The notes beneath the pieces were generated by a model, which had not been told where the DNA came from, made no database searches, and was given only the letters and a program-made list of their open reading frames with translations. Made by a program: the position numbers and the translations under genes. Shown here in pieces: positions 1-8,447 of a stretch of DNA of 17,772 nt. Source of the DNA: Frankiales bacterium (GTDB lineage Bacteria > Actinomycetota > Actinomycetes > Mycobacteriales > SCTD01); NCBI GenBank assembly GCA_025965735.1, contig JAOPWK010000048.1, positions 1 to 17,772 on the forward strand, in the 5' to 3' direction. How positions within the stretch are numbered: the first letter of the stretch is position 1; each line of letters starts with the position of its first letter.

Positions 1-1934
1 ACCTGCTCGAACGGGCGGGCGCGGCCCTCCCAGTCCAGGAACGTGCCGGCCTTCTCGACGGCGGCGGCCACCGGGAAGACGACGTCGGCGCGGTCGGTCA
101 CCGGCGAGCGGCGCAGCTCGAGGCTGACCAGGAAGCCGACGTTGTCCAGCGCGTCGAGGGCCAGCCACGGGTCGGGGCAGTCGGCCGGGTCGACGGCGCC
201 GACGACCAGCGCGGACAGCTCGCCGTCGCGGGCGGCGGTGAGGATGCCGTCGAGGTCGCGTCCGGGCGTCTCCGGCAGGTCGCCCCAGCCGAGGTCCTCA
301 CCTGCGCGGCCAGCGGATGTCACCAGCCGGCCCCCGGGCAGCAGACCGGGCAGCGTGCCGGCGTCGATCGCGCCGCGCTCGCCCGCGCGTCGAGGCACCC
401 ACGCGAGGCGGGCGCCGGTGGCGGTGGCCAGCCGGGAGGCGGCGGACAGCGCGCCGGGCGTCGACGCGAGCCGCTCGCCGACCAGGATGATCGCGCCGGG
501 CTCGGCCAGCGCGGTCGCGGCCTCACCGGCGACGCCCTCGGCGGAGCCGAGCAGCGCGGCCAGCGCGGTGGCCTCGGCACCGGGAGCGGTCTGGATCAGG
601 CGGGCGGCCGTCTTGATCGTGCCGGGGCTGCGGAACGGCGCGATCGAGAACACGCGCGTGCCGACGCGGCGCACCGCCTTGCGCAGTCGCAGGAAGAGGA
701 TCGGCGACTCCTCCTCCGGCTCGAAGCCGGCGAGCAGCACGGTGCGGGCGCTCTCCAGGTCGCCGTAGGTGACGACGCCGGGCTGACCGGCGTAGCGGCC
801 GGCGACGTGCGCGGCGAGGAAGTCCTGCTCCTCCGCGGAGTGCGGCCGCACGCGGCTGTCGACGTCGTGGGTGCCGAGCACGACCCGGGCGAACTTGCTG
901 TAGGCGAAGGCGTCCTCGACCGTGAGGCGCCCGCCGGGCAGCACGCCGACGCCCTTGCCGAGCTTGGCCAGGCGCAGGCCCTCGGCCGCGCGGTCCAGCG
1001 CCTCGGTCCACGAGGCCTGCCGCAGCGTGCCGGTGGCGTAGTCGCGCATGAGCGGCGTCGCGATGCGGTCACCCTGCTGGGCGTAGGTGAAGGCCCAGCG
1101 ACCCTTGTCGCAGTTCCACTCCTCGTTGACCTCGGGGTCGTCGCCGGCCAGCCGGCGCAGGACCTTGCCGCGGCGGTGGTCGGTGCGCAGCGCGCAGCCC
1201 GAGGCGCAGTGCTCGCAGACCATCGGCGTGGAGACCAGGTCGAACGGGCGGGCGCGGAAGCGGTACGCCGCACCGGTCAGCGCGCCGACCGGGCAGATCT
1301 GCACCGTGTTGCCGGAGAAGTAGCTCTCGAACGGCTGGTCGCTGTAGATGGCGACCTGCTGCAGGGCGCCGCGCTCGAACAGCTCGATGAACGGGTCGCC
1401 GGCGACCTGCTGCTGGAACCGCGTGCAGCGGGCGCAGAGCACGCAGCGCTCGCGGTCGAGCAGCACCTGGCTGCTGATCGCGATCGGCTTCGGGTAGGTC
1501 CGCTTCACGTCGTGGAAGCGCGACTCGGCGTTGCCGTTGGTCATCGTCTGGTTCTGCAGCGGGCACTCGCCGCCCTTGTCGCAGACCGGGCAGTCGAGCG
1601 GGTGGTTGATGAGCAGCAGCTCGAGGGTGCCCTCCTGCGCCTTCTTGGCGACCGGGCTGGTGAGCTGGGTCTTGACGACCATGCCCTCGGTGACGGTGCT
1701 CGTGCACGCGGTCAGCGGCTTGCGCTGGCCCTCCACCTCGACGATGCACTGCCGGCAGGCGCCGACCGGGTCGAGCAGCGGGTGGTCGCAGAAGCGCGGG
1801 ATCTGGATCCCGAGCAGCTCGGCGGCACGGATGATGAGCGTGCCCTTGGGGACCGCGACCTCGAAGCCGTCGATCGTCAGGGTGACGAGGTCGCTCGGGA
1901 CCACGTCGGCCGTGCTGGGGGACGTGACAGTCAC
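1..1934 (-). CDS. nuoG: NADH-quinone oxidoreductase subunit G (partial, C-terminus off the left edge)
   Basis: This is the large iron-sulfur subunit of complex I, which carries electrons from NuoF/NuoE along a cluster chain in the peripheral arm. About 644 codons are visible; actinobacterial NuoG is usually around 800 aa or more. The GTG start at 1934 overlaps the nuoF stop as GTGA. Cluster ligands seen: C49, C60, C63, C77 (2Fe-2S N1b); H111, C115, C118, C124 (N5); C164, C167, C170, C214 (N4). C240, C243, C247 and C275, in CxxC-xxx-C-x27-C spacing, form the extra N7 site found only in some bacteria. The rest is the degenerate molybdopterin-oxidoreductase-like domain. I checked the frame at the left edge, where it reads VEKAGTFLDWEGR, typical of this family, so there is no visible frameshift. 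It is the seventh gene of the nuo operon; nuoH onward should follow outside the window. Confidence 0.95.
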   Translation of the reverse strand, partial: MTVTSPSTADVVPSDLVTLTIDGFEVAVPKGTLIIRAAELLGIQIPRFCDHPLLDPVGACRQCIVEVEGQRKPLTACTSTVTEGMVVKTQLTSPVAKKAQEGTLELLLINHPLDCPVCDKGGECPLQNQTMTNGNAESRFHDVKRTYPKPIAISSQVLLDRERCVLCARCTRFQQQVAGDPFIELFERGALQQVAIYSDQPFESYFSGNTVQICPVGALTGAAYRFRARPFDLVSTPMVCEHCASGCALRTDHRRGKVLRRLAGDDPEVNEEWNCDKGRWAFTYAQQGDRIATPLMRDYATGTLRQASWTEALDRAAEGLRLAKLGKGVGVLPGGRLTVEDAFAYSKFARVVLGTHDVDSRVRPHSAEEQDFLAAHVAGRYAGQPGVVTYGDLESARTVLLAGFEPEEESPILFLRLRKAVRRVGTRVFSIAPFRSPGTIKTAARLIQTAPGAEATALAALLGSAEGVAGEAATALAEPGAIILVGERLASTPGALSAASRLATATGARLAWVPRRAGERGAIDAGTLPGLLPGGRLVTSAGRAGEDLGWGDLPETPGRDLDGILTAARDGELSALVVGAVDPADCPDPWLALDALDNVGFLVSLELRRSPVTDRADVVFPVAAAVEKAGTFLDWEGRARPFEQ

Positions 1935-3253
1935 GCGCTTGCTCCTGCTGTGCTGGCCGAGAAGACGGTGCTGGCCACCGGGTCTAACGGGCAGCCCTTC
2001 TGGGTGATGTGCGCGATGAACTCGTCGCGGAAGTACTGGACGCCGCTCACGATCGGGCTGGTGGCGCCGTCGCCGAGCGCGCAGAACGAGCGGCCGAAGA
2101 TGTTGTCGCAGGTGTCGAGCAGCGTCGCGATGTCCTCCTCGGTGCCGGTGCCGGCCTCGAGGCGCTGCAGGATCTGGACCATCCAGTAGGTGCCCTCGCG
2201 GCAGGGGGTGCACTTGCCGCAGGACTCGTGCGCGTAGAACTCGGTCCAGCGCAGGATCGCCCGCACCGCGCAGGTCGTCTCGTCGAAGCACTGCAGGGCC
2301 TTGGTGCCCAGCATCGAGCCGGCCGCGGCGACGCCCTCGTAGTCCAGCGGGACGTCGAGGTGCTCTTCTGTGAGCAGCGGCGTGGAGGACCCGCCGGGCG
2401 TCCAGAACTTCAGCGTGTGGCCCTCGCGCATGCCGCCCGACAGGTCGAGCAGCTGGCGCAGCGTGATGCCGAGCGGCGCCTCGAACTGGCCGGGGTTCTT
2501 CACGTGGCCGGACAGCGAGTAGAGCGTGTAGCCCTTGCTCTTCTCCGTGCCCATGCTGGAGAACCACTCCGCCCCGCCGAGCACGATGCTCGGGACGGAC
2601 GCGATCGACTCGACGTTGTTCACGACGGTGGGGCTGGCGTAGAGGCCGTGCGTCGCCGGGAACGGCGGGCGCAGGCGGGGCTGACCGCGGTAGCCCTCGA
2701 GGGAGTCGAGCAGCGCCGTCTCCTCGCCGCAGATGTAGGCGCCGGAGCCGGCGTGCACCACGACGTCCAGGCTGTAGCCGCTGCCGCCGATGTCCTTGCC
2801 GAGGTGGCCGGCGGCGTACGCGTCGATGACCGCCTGCTGCAGCCGGCGGATGACGTGCACGATCTCGCCGCGCACGTAGATGACCGCGAAGCCGGCCCGG
2901 ATGGCGTACGAGCTGATGATCACGCCCTCGAGAAGCGCGTGCGGGTTGGCCAGCATGAACGGGGTGTCCTTGCAGGTGCCCGGCTCGCTCTCGTCGGCGT
3001 TGACGACGAGGTAGTGCGGCTTGGCGCCCTGGCCCTCCGGCCCCTGCGGGATGAAGCCCCACTTCATGCCGGTCGGGAAGCCGGCGCCGCCGCGACCGCG
3101 CAGCCCGGAGTCCTTGACCAGCTGGATGATCGCGTCCGGCTCCATCGCCAGCGCCTTGGGCAGCGCGGTGTAGCCGCCGCGGCGCGTGTAGCCGTCGATC
3201 GTGAAGGAGTCGGCGTCGTCCCAGTGGCGGGACAGGACCGGCGTGAAGACCAT
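1931..3253 (-). CDS. nuoF: NADH-quinone oxidoreductase subunit F (NADH- and FMN-binding)
   Basis: NuoF binds NADH and FMN and is the electron entry point of complex I. The protein is 440 aa, normal for the family. The glycine-rich FMN/NADH region is GLRGRGGAGFPTGMKWGF at residues 50-67. The second nucleotide-binding stretch is around 167-181 (HAGSGAYICGEETAL). The 4Fe-4S N3 ligands are C345, C348, C351 (ESCGKCTPCREGT) and C391. I chose the ATG at 3253 because it shares one base with the nuoE stop (TGATG) and gives a family-like N-terminus (MVFTPVLSRHW). The open frame extends upstream to 3556, but that part is out-of-frame nuoE sequence. The stop overlaps the nuoG start by 4 nt, so translation is probably coupled. 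Confidence 0.96.
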   Translation of the reverse strand: MVFTPVLSRHWDDADSFTIDGYTRRGGYTALPKALAMEPDAIIQLVKDSGLRGRGGAGFPTGMKWGFIPQGPEGQGAKPHYLVVNADESEPGTCKDTPFMLANPHALLEGVIISSYAIRAGFAVIYVRGEIVHVIRRLQQAVIDAYAAGHLGKDIGGSGYSLDVVVHAGSGAYICGEETALLDSLEGYRGQPRLRPPFPATHGLYASPTVVNNVESIASVPSIVLGGAEWFSSMGTEKSKGYTLYSLSGHVKNPGQFEAPLGITLRQLLDLSGGMREGHTLKFWTPGGSSTPLLTEEHLDVPLDYEGVAAAGSMLGTKALQCFDETTCAVRAILRWTEFYAHESCGKCTPCREGTYWMVQILQRLEAGTGTEEDIATLLDTCDNIFGRSFCALGDGATSPIVSGVQYFRDEFIAHITQKGCPLDPVASTVFSASTAGASA

Positions 3254-3942
3254 CAGGCGTCCTTGCTCTGGTTCGGCATGGCAGGGGCCTCGTCGCCACG
3301 CGCCTTGGCGAGCTCGAGGCCGACCAGCGTCGCGGGACCTGCCTGCACGCCCTCGTTGGCGCGGCCGTCGGCGAAACCGGCCAGCACGCGGGATGCCTGC
3401 TTGAACGTGCACAGCGAGGACGGTCCTCGGGTCGGCGCCGGCGGGGTGCCCGCACGGCAGGCGTCCACGAGATCCCTTGCGCTGCTGGGCGTCTGGTTGT
3501 CGTAGAACTCCCAGTTGACCATCATCACCGGCGCGTAGTCGCACGCCGCGTTGCACTCGATGTGCTCAAGGCTGATCCGGCCGTCGTCGGTGGTCTCGTT
3601 GTGGCCGATCCCGAGGTGCTCCTTGAGCCCGTCCAGGATCGCGTCACCGCCGAGCACCGCGCAGAGCGTGTTCGTGCAGACGCCGACGTGGTACTCGCCG
3701 GCCGGCTTGCGGCGGTACATCGTGTAGAAGGTCGCGACCGCGCCGACCTCGGCCTTGGTCAGGCCCAGCTCCTCCGCGCACATCGCGATGCCGGCCGGGC
3801 TGACGTAGCCCTCGACCGACTGGGCGAGGTGCAGCATCGGCAGCAGCGCCGAGCGCGGCTTGGGGTAGCGCGCGATGATCTCGCGCATCTCCGCGCGCGT
3901 CTGCTCGGTCAGCCCGGTCGTCTCCGGGTTCGTGGTGCTCAT
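3253..3942 (-). CDS. nuoE: NADH-quinone oxidoreductase subunit E (24 kDa, 2Fe-2S)
   Basis: NuoE is the thioredoxin-fold 2Fe-2S (N1a) subunit of the NADH-oxidising module, partnering NuoF. The protein is 229 aa. The four ligands are C89 and C94 (CTNTLC) and C130 and C134 (CNAAC). The region after about residue 155, containing GPSSLCTFKQASRVLAGF, is a C-terminal extension of the kind seen in actinobacterial NuoE and absent from the short E. coli protein. The ATG at 3942 directly abuts the nuoD stop codon (3943-3945), and the stop shares a base with the nuoF ATG. Confidence 0.95.
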   Translation of the reverse strand: MSTTNPETTGLTEQTRAEMREIIARYPKPRSALLPMLHLAQSVEGYVSPAGIAMCAEELGLTKAEVGAVATFYTMYRRKPAGEYHVGVCTNTLCAVLGGDAILDGLKEHLGIGHNETTDDGRISLEHIECNAACDYAPVMMVNWEFYDNQTPSSARDLVDACRAGTPPAPTRGPSSLCTFKQASRVLAGFADGRANEGVQAGPATLVGLELAKARGDEAPAMPNQSKDA

Positions 3943-5274
3943 CTACCGGTCCACTCCACCCATGACGGGGTCGATCGACGCCACCGCAGCGATGGCGTCC
4001 GAGAGCATGCCGCCCTCGCACATCGCCGCCGTGGCCTGCAGGTTCGTGAAGGAGGGGTCGCGCACGTGGACGCGGTACGGCCTGGTGCCGCCGTCGCTGA
4101 CCACGTGCATCCCGAGCTCGCCGCGCGGCGACTCCACCGCCACGTAGACCTGGCCGGGCGGGACCCGGAAGCCCTCGGTGACCAGCTTGAAGTGGTGGAT
4201 GAGCGCCTCCATCGAGGTGCCCATGATCTTCTTCACGTGGTCGAGCGACTGGCCCATGCCGTCGCTGCCGAGCGCGAGCTGCGCCGGCCAGGCGATCTTG
4301 GTGTCCTCCACCATGACCGGACCCGGCTCGAGCTGGTCGAGCACCTGCTCGATGATCTTCAAGCTCTCGTACATCTCCTGCTTGCGGACCAGGAAGCGGC
4401 CCCAGCAGTCGGCGTCGGTGTGCGTCGCGACGTCGAACTCGTACTTCTCGTAGCCGCAGTACGGCTCGACCTTGCGCAGGTCCCAGGCCAGCCCGGCCGA
4501 GCGGAGGACCGGCCCGGTGACGCCCAGCGCGAGGCAGCCCTGCACGTCGAGGTGGGCGATCTTCTGCGTGCGGGCCTGCCAGATCGGGTTGCCGGTCAGC
4601 AGGTCGTCGATGCCGCCGAGCGCGCCCGGCAGCACCTTCAGCAGCTCGCGGCACTTCTCGACGGCACCGGGCGGCAGGTCCTGCGCCAGGCCGCCGGGCC
4701 GGACGTACGCGTGGTTCATCCGCAGGCCGGTGATCATCTCGAGGACGTCGAGGACCAGCTCGCGCTCGCGGAAGGCGTTCGTCATGGCGGTCAGCGCGCC
4801 GAGCTCGAGCCCGCCGGTGGCGAACGCGACCAGGTGGCTGCTGATGCGGTTCAGCTCCATGCAGAGCACGCGGATGGCCTGCGCCCGCGGCGGCGCCTCG
4901 ATGCCCAGCAGCTTCTCGACGCCGAGGGAGTACGCCGTCTCGTTGAAGATCGGCGAGAGGTAGTCCATGCGCGTGACGAAGGTGACGCCCTGCACCCAGT
5001 TGCGGTACTCGAGGTTCTTCTCGATGCCGGTGTGCAGGTAGCCGATGACCGTGCGCGCGGTCTTGACGGTCTCGCCCTCGAGCTCCATCACCAGGCGCAG
5101 CACGCCGTGCGTGGACGGGTGCTGCGGCCCCATGTTGACGACAATGCGCTCGTCGTCGTTCTCGCCGAGGACGCTGTCCCAGTCGCCACCGGTGACGGTG
5201 TAGACGGTGCCCTCGGTTGTCTCGCGCGTGGAGGCGGAGTACGGATCGGCCGTGGTGTCGTCCGTCGTCGTCAT
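3943..5274 (-). CDS. nuoD: NADH-quinone oxidoreductase subunit D (49 kDa, quinone site)
   Basis: NuoD is the [NiFe]-hydrogenase-like 49-kDa subunit that, with NuoB, forms the quinone-reduction site. The protein is 443 aa. The signature NMGPQHPSTHG is at residues 47-57, with the quinone-site His in the PSTHG loop. It is followed by IGYLHTGIEKNLEYR and MDYLSPIFNE. The C-terminus ends DPVMGGVDR, as expected. NuoC and NuoD are separate here, not fused as in E. coli. The ATG at 5274 has a modest GGGAG upstream and overlaps the stop of a 15-codon mini-ORF by ATGA, so the ribosome may arrive by reinitiation rather than free binding. Confidence 0.96.
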   Translation of the reverse strand: MTTTDDTTADPYSASTRETTEGTVYTVTGGDWDSVLGENDDERIVVNMGPQHPSTHGVLRLVMELEGETVKTARTVIGYLHTGIEKNLEYRNWVQGVTFVTRMDYLSPIFNETAYSLGVEKLLGIEAPPRAQAIRVLCMELNRISSHLVAFATGGLELGALTAMTNAFRERELVLDVLEMITGLRMNHAYVRPGGLAQDLPPGAVEKCRELLKVLPGALGGIDDLLTGNPIWQARTQKIAHLDVQGCLALGVTGPVLRSAGLAWDLRKVEPYCGYEKYEFDVATHTDADCWGRFLVRKQEMYESLKIIEQVLDQLEPGPVMVEDTKIAWPAQLALGSDGMGQSLDHVKKIMGTSMEALIHHFKLVTEGFRVPPGQVYVAVESPRGELGMHVVSDGGTRPYRVHVRDPSFTNLQATAAMCEGGMLSDAIAAVASIDPVMGGVDR

Positions 5275-5318
5275 CGGGGCTCCCGCGTCGGTGCGAGCTC
5301 GCTCGGAACGGTCCTCAT
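5271..5318 (-). CDS. 15-codon mini-ORF bridging nuoC and nuoD (possible coupling peptide)
   Basis: On the minus strand an ATG at 5318 overlaps the nuoC stop (ATGA, 5318-5315) and encodes MRTVPSELAPTREPR. Its TGA (5273-5271) overlaps the nuoD ATG (ATGA, 5274-5271). A strong Shine-Dalgarno, AGGAGG at 5332-5327, lies 8 nt before its ATG, inside the last codons of nuoC. The peptide has no recognisable domain. Its likely role, if translated, is to carry terminating nuoC ribosomes across the 40-nt gap to the nuoD start. The alternative is a chance ORF in spacer sequence. Confidence 0.35.
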   Translation of the reverse strand: MRTVPSELAPTREPR

Positions 5319-5991
5319 GCGTAGGACCTCCTCTGGTCCGGCGGCGGGATCTGCGCGCCCTTGTACTCGACCGGCACGCCGCCCAGCGGGTAGTCCTTGC
5401 GCTGCGGGTGGCCGGGCCAGTCGTCCGGCATGAGGATGCGGGTCAGGCCCGGGTGGCCGTCGAACTGCACGCCGAACATGTCCCACGTCTCGCGCTCGTG
5501 GAAGTCCGCGGTCGGGTAGACGCCGGTGACGGTGGCGACGTGCGGGTGGGCCTCGGAGACCTTGGTCTCCAGGCGCAGCCGGCGGCGGTACGTCATCGAC
5601 ATCAGGTGGTAGACGACGTGGAAGCGCTCCGGGTCGCTCGGGAAGTCGACGCCGGAGACGCCGAGCAGCAGCTCGTAGCGGTGCTCCTGGTCGTCGCGCA
5701 GGTGCTGGCAAAGGTCGGCGACCTTGTCCGGCCGGACGTGCAGCGTGAGCTCGCCGCGGTCGACGACGACGCGCGTGACGACCTCGCCGTAGCCGGCGAA
5801 GGACTCCTCGAGCGCGTCCACGGCCTCGTCGAACCAACCGCCGAACGGGCGGGGGGTCGAGGTGTCCAGCGGGCGGCGCCGCACCAGGCCGCCGAAGCCG
5901 CTGGTGTCACCGCCCATGGCCGCGCCGAACATGTCGCTGCCGGCGGGCACGCCCTCGACGGCGCCCGGGGTGGGGCCGCTGCCGCTGACGG

Positions 5992-5995
<4 letters not shown>
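5315..5995 (-). CDS. nuoC: NADH-quinone oxidoreductase subunit C (30 kDa)
   Basis: NuoC is a peripheral-arm subunit that packs against NuoD and NuoB. The protein is 226 aa. The diagnostic 30-kDa signature lies at about residues 167-206: ERETWDMFGVQFDGHP, then ILMPDDWPGHPQRKDYPLGG. The first 50 residues or so are low-complexity (Gly/Ser/Pro, then RRRPLD), as often seen in actinobacterial NuoC. The ATG at 5995 overlaps the nuoB stop by 4 nt (ATGA). An open frame extends to 6511, but the extra part is shadow sequence over nuoB. Confidence 0.95.
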
Positions 5996-6594
<599 letters not shown>

Positions 6595-6597
6595 GGA

Positions 6598-6960
6598 CTA
6601 GTCCCACTCCAGACCGCCGCGGCGCCAGACGTAGGCGTACGCGACGAAGACGGTGCCGATGAACAGGGCCATCTCGACGAGGCCGAACAGGCCGAGGCGG
6701 TCAAAGGCGACGGCCCACGGGATGAGGAAGACCATCTCGATGTCGAAGACGATGAAGAGCATGGCGGTCAGGTAGAACTTGACCGGGAAGCGGCCGCCGC
6801 CCATGGGCTGCGGCGTCGGCTCGATGCCGCACTCGTAGGCGTCCAGCTTGGCCCGGTTGTAGCGCTTCGGGCCGATGAACGCGGCGGCGCCGACAGAGAC
6901 CACGACGAAGCCCGCAGCCAGCACGAACATGACCAGCAGGGGCACGTAGTTGTCGAGCAC
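6598..6960 (-). CDS. nuoA: NADH-quinone oxidoreductase subunit A (membrane)
   Basis: NuoA is a small membrane subunit at the hinge of complex I. The protein is 120 aa with three predicted membrane helices at about 6-29, 62-84 and 90-112. Conserved YECG (42-45) and FDIE (72-75, with the acidic pair in helix 2) identify the family. The GTG start at 6960 is supported by AGGAGG at 6975-6970, 9 nt upstream. Only 65 nt separate it from the upstream menJ gene, with no convincing terminator, so nuo is probably co-transcribed with menJ. A separate internal promoter cannot be excluded. Confidence 0.95.
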   Translation of the reverse strand: MLDNYVPLLVMFVLAAGFVVVSVGAAAFIGPKRYNRAKLDAYECGIEPTPQPMGGGRFPVKFYLTAMLFIVFDIEMVFLIPWAVAFDRLGLFGLVEMALFIGTVFVAYAYVWRRGGLEWD

Positions 6961-7025
6961 CGGCGGTCTCCTCCTCTGTGGTGCGGTGGTTCGTCGAGCG
7001 GGCCGTGAGCCAGCCTAGGTGCAGG

Positions 7026-8291
7026 TCAGGCGGCGGGCGCGAGACGGGTCAGGCCGTTGACGATGCGGTCCAGGGCGTCGCCCCCGCGGGGGTCGGTCAG
7101 GTTCGCGAGCAGCTTCAGCGTGAACTTCATGAGCAGCGGCCGCGGCAGCCCGTGGCGGGTCGCCAGGGCCATCACCTGCGGGTTGCCGATGAGGTGCACG
7201 AAGACGCGGCCGAGCGTGTAGTAGCCGCCGTAGACGGCCTTCATCTGCTCGGGATAGGCCTGCAGCGCCCGCTCCCGGGAGGGCCCCGCCGGTCGGGCGA
7301 GCGCCTGCACGGCGACCTCGGCCGCGAGCAGGCCCGACTCCATCGCGTAGGCGATGCCCTCGCCGTTGAACGGGTTGACCGCGCCGGCGGCGTCGCCGAC
7401 CAGCAGGACGCCGCGGCTGTAGTGCGGCTGCCGGTTGAAGCCCATCGGGAGCGCGCCGCCGCGCACCGGCCCGGTCGCGTGCTCCTCGTCGAACTGCCAC
7501 TCGCCCGGCATGGTGCGGGTCCAGCGCGAGAGCAGGTCCTTGTAGTCGGTCTTCTGCCAGGCGTTGGTGGTGTTGAGGATGCCCAGGCCGACGTTGCTGG
7601 TGCCGTCGCCGACGCCGAAGACCCAGCCGTAGCCGGGCAGCAGGCTGCCGTCCTCGCCGCGCAGCTCCAGCCAGGACTCGAGCATGTCGTCGTCGTGCCG
7701 CGGGCTCTCGAAGTACCGGCGTACGGCCACCCCCATCGGCCGGTCGTCACGCCGCTGGATGCCCATCGACAGCGCCAGCCGGGCGCTGTTGCCGTCGGCG
7801 GCGATGACCAGCGGGGCGCGGTAGACGACCTCGGTCCGCTCCGGGCCGACCTTCGCGGTGACGCCGACGACGCGGTCGGCGTCGTCGAGCAGCGGCCCGG
7901 TGACGTTGGTGTGCTCCTGCAGGCGCGCACCGGCCTTCTGCGCCGTACGGGCCAGCAGCTCGTCGAAGTCCAGCCGCGGACGGACCAGGCCGTAGTCCGG
8001 GTAGCTGGCCAGGTCCGGCCAGGGCAGCTCGAGGCGCATGCCGCCGCCGATGATGCGCAGCCCGCGGTTGCGGAGGAAGCCGTTGCTCTCGCTCGTGTCG
8101 ATGCCCAGCTCGACCAGGGACTTGACGGCGCGAGGGGTGAGCCCGTCGCCGCAGACCTTCTCGCGCGGGAAGCCGGACTTCTCCAGCAGCAGGACGTCGA
8201 GGCCGGCCTGCGCGAGCGCGTGCGCCGCGGCGCTGCCGCCGGGTCCTGCGCCCACGACGATGACGTCGGCGTCGCTGGTGACTGCCGTCAT
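7026..8291 (-). CDS. menJ: Geranylgeranyl-reductase-family FAD oxidoreductase, probable menaquinone reductase
   Basis: This is an FAD-dependent oxidoreductase of the geranylgeranyl reductase family, 421 aa. Residues 10-24 hold the Rossmann motif VIVVGAGPGGSAAAH. FPREKVCGDGLTPRA (41-55) is the family's substrate-side motif. LLVGDAAGAVNPFNGEGIAYAMESG (296-320, split here as LLVGDAAGAVNPF and NGEGIAYAMESG) is the second FAD motif. In mycobacteria the MenJ member hydrogenates one isoprene double bond of menaquinone; the same role here is inferred from its position between menG and nuoA. I chose the ATG at 8291 because GGAGG lies about 7 nt upstream and the Rossmann fold starts right after it; the frame is open to 8420, but that part would read through the operator. 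The alternative is reduction of another isoprenoid such as geranylgeranyl diphosphate or a carotenoid precursor. Confidence 0.85.
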   Translation of the reverse strand: MTAVTSDADVIVVGAGPGGSAAAHALAQAGLDVLLLEKSGFPREKVCGDGLTPRAVKSLVELGIDTSESNGFLRNRGLRIIGGGMRLELPWPDLASYPDYGLVRPRLDFDELLARTAQKAGARLQEHTNVTGPLLDDADRVVGVTAKVGPERTEVVYRAPLVIAADGNSARLALSMGIQRRDDRPMGVAVRRYFESPRHDDDMLESWLELRGEDGSLLPGYGWVFGVGDGTSNVGLGILNTTNAWQKTDYKDLLSRWTRTMPGEWQFDEEHATGPVRGGALPMGFNRQPHYSRGVLLVGDAAGAVNPFNGEGIAYAMESGLLAAEVAVQALARPAGPSRERALQAYPEQMKAVYGGYYTLGRVFVHLIGNPQVMALATRHGLPRPLLMKFTLKLLANLTDPRGGDALDRIVNGLTRLAPAA

Positions 8292-8306
8292 CCTGGGGCC
8301 CTCCGC

Positions 8307-8328
8307 GCTTGTGAAGACTTTCACAAGC
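8307..8328. promoter_or_regulatory. Rex operator (NADH/NAD+-responsive) in front of menJ-nuo
   Basis: A perfect 9-bp inverted repeat, GCTTGTGAA (8307-8315) and TTCACAAGC (8320-8328), flanks a 4-nt spacer GACT. Its 18-bp core matches the Rex operator consensus TTGTGAA-N4-TTCACAA in full. Rex is the actinobacterial/Firmicutes repressor released when NADH is high; nuo is a known Rex target in Streptomyces coelicolor. The site ends 15 nt before the menJ ATG. A possible minus-strand -10 (TAGACT, 8335-8330) lies just upstream, so the transcription start would fall inside the operator, consistent with repression. No Rex gene is in the window. Confidence 0.85.
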
Positions 8329-8447
8329 AAGTCTACGCCTGCCGCGGGCTGCCGCGCCCGTGGGTCGCTGCCTGTCGATCCGCACGTTGACGGGCGCGGC
8401 GCTGGCGGGTCGCGCCGCAAGCGTGCGCTGACCGCCCGGATCGCGGA

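Noticed and set aside
2009..5433. Long plus-strand open frames opposite nuoF and nuoD (over 490 and 620 codons)
   Set aside because: They are Arg/Ala/Val/Asp-rich shadow frames caused by high GC; the opposite strand encodes clear, motif-complete Nuo subunits.
8396..8418. Inverted repeat GCGGCGC/GCGCCGC downstream of menG as a terminator
   Set aside because: Only 7 bp with a 9-nt loop and no T-tract; in such GC-rich sequence this is expected by chance.
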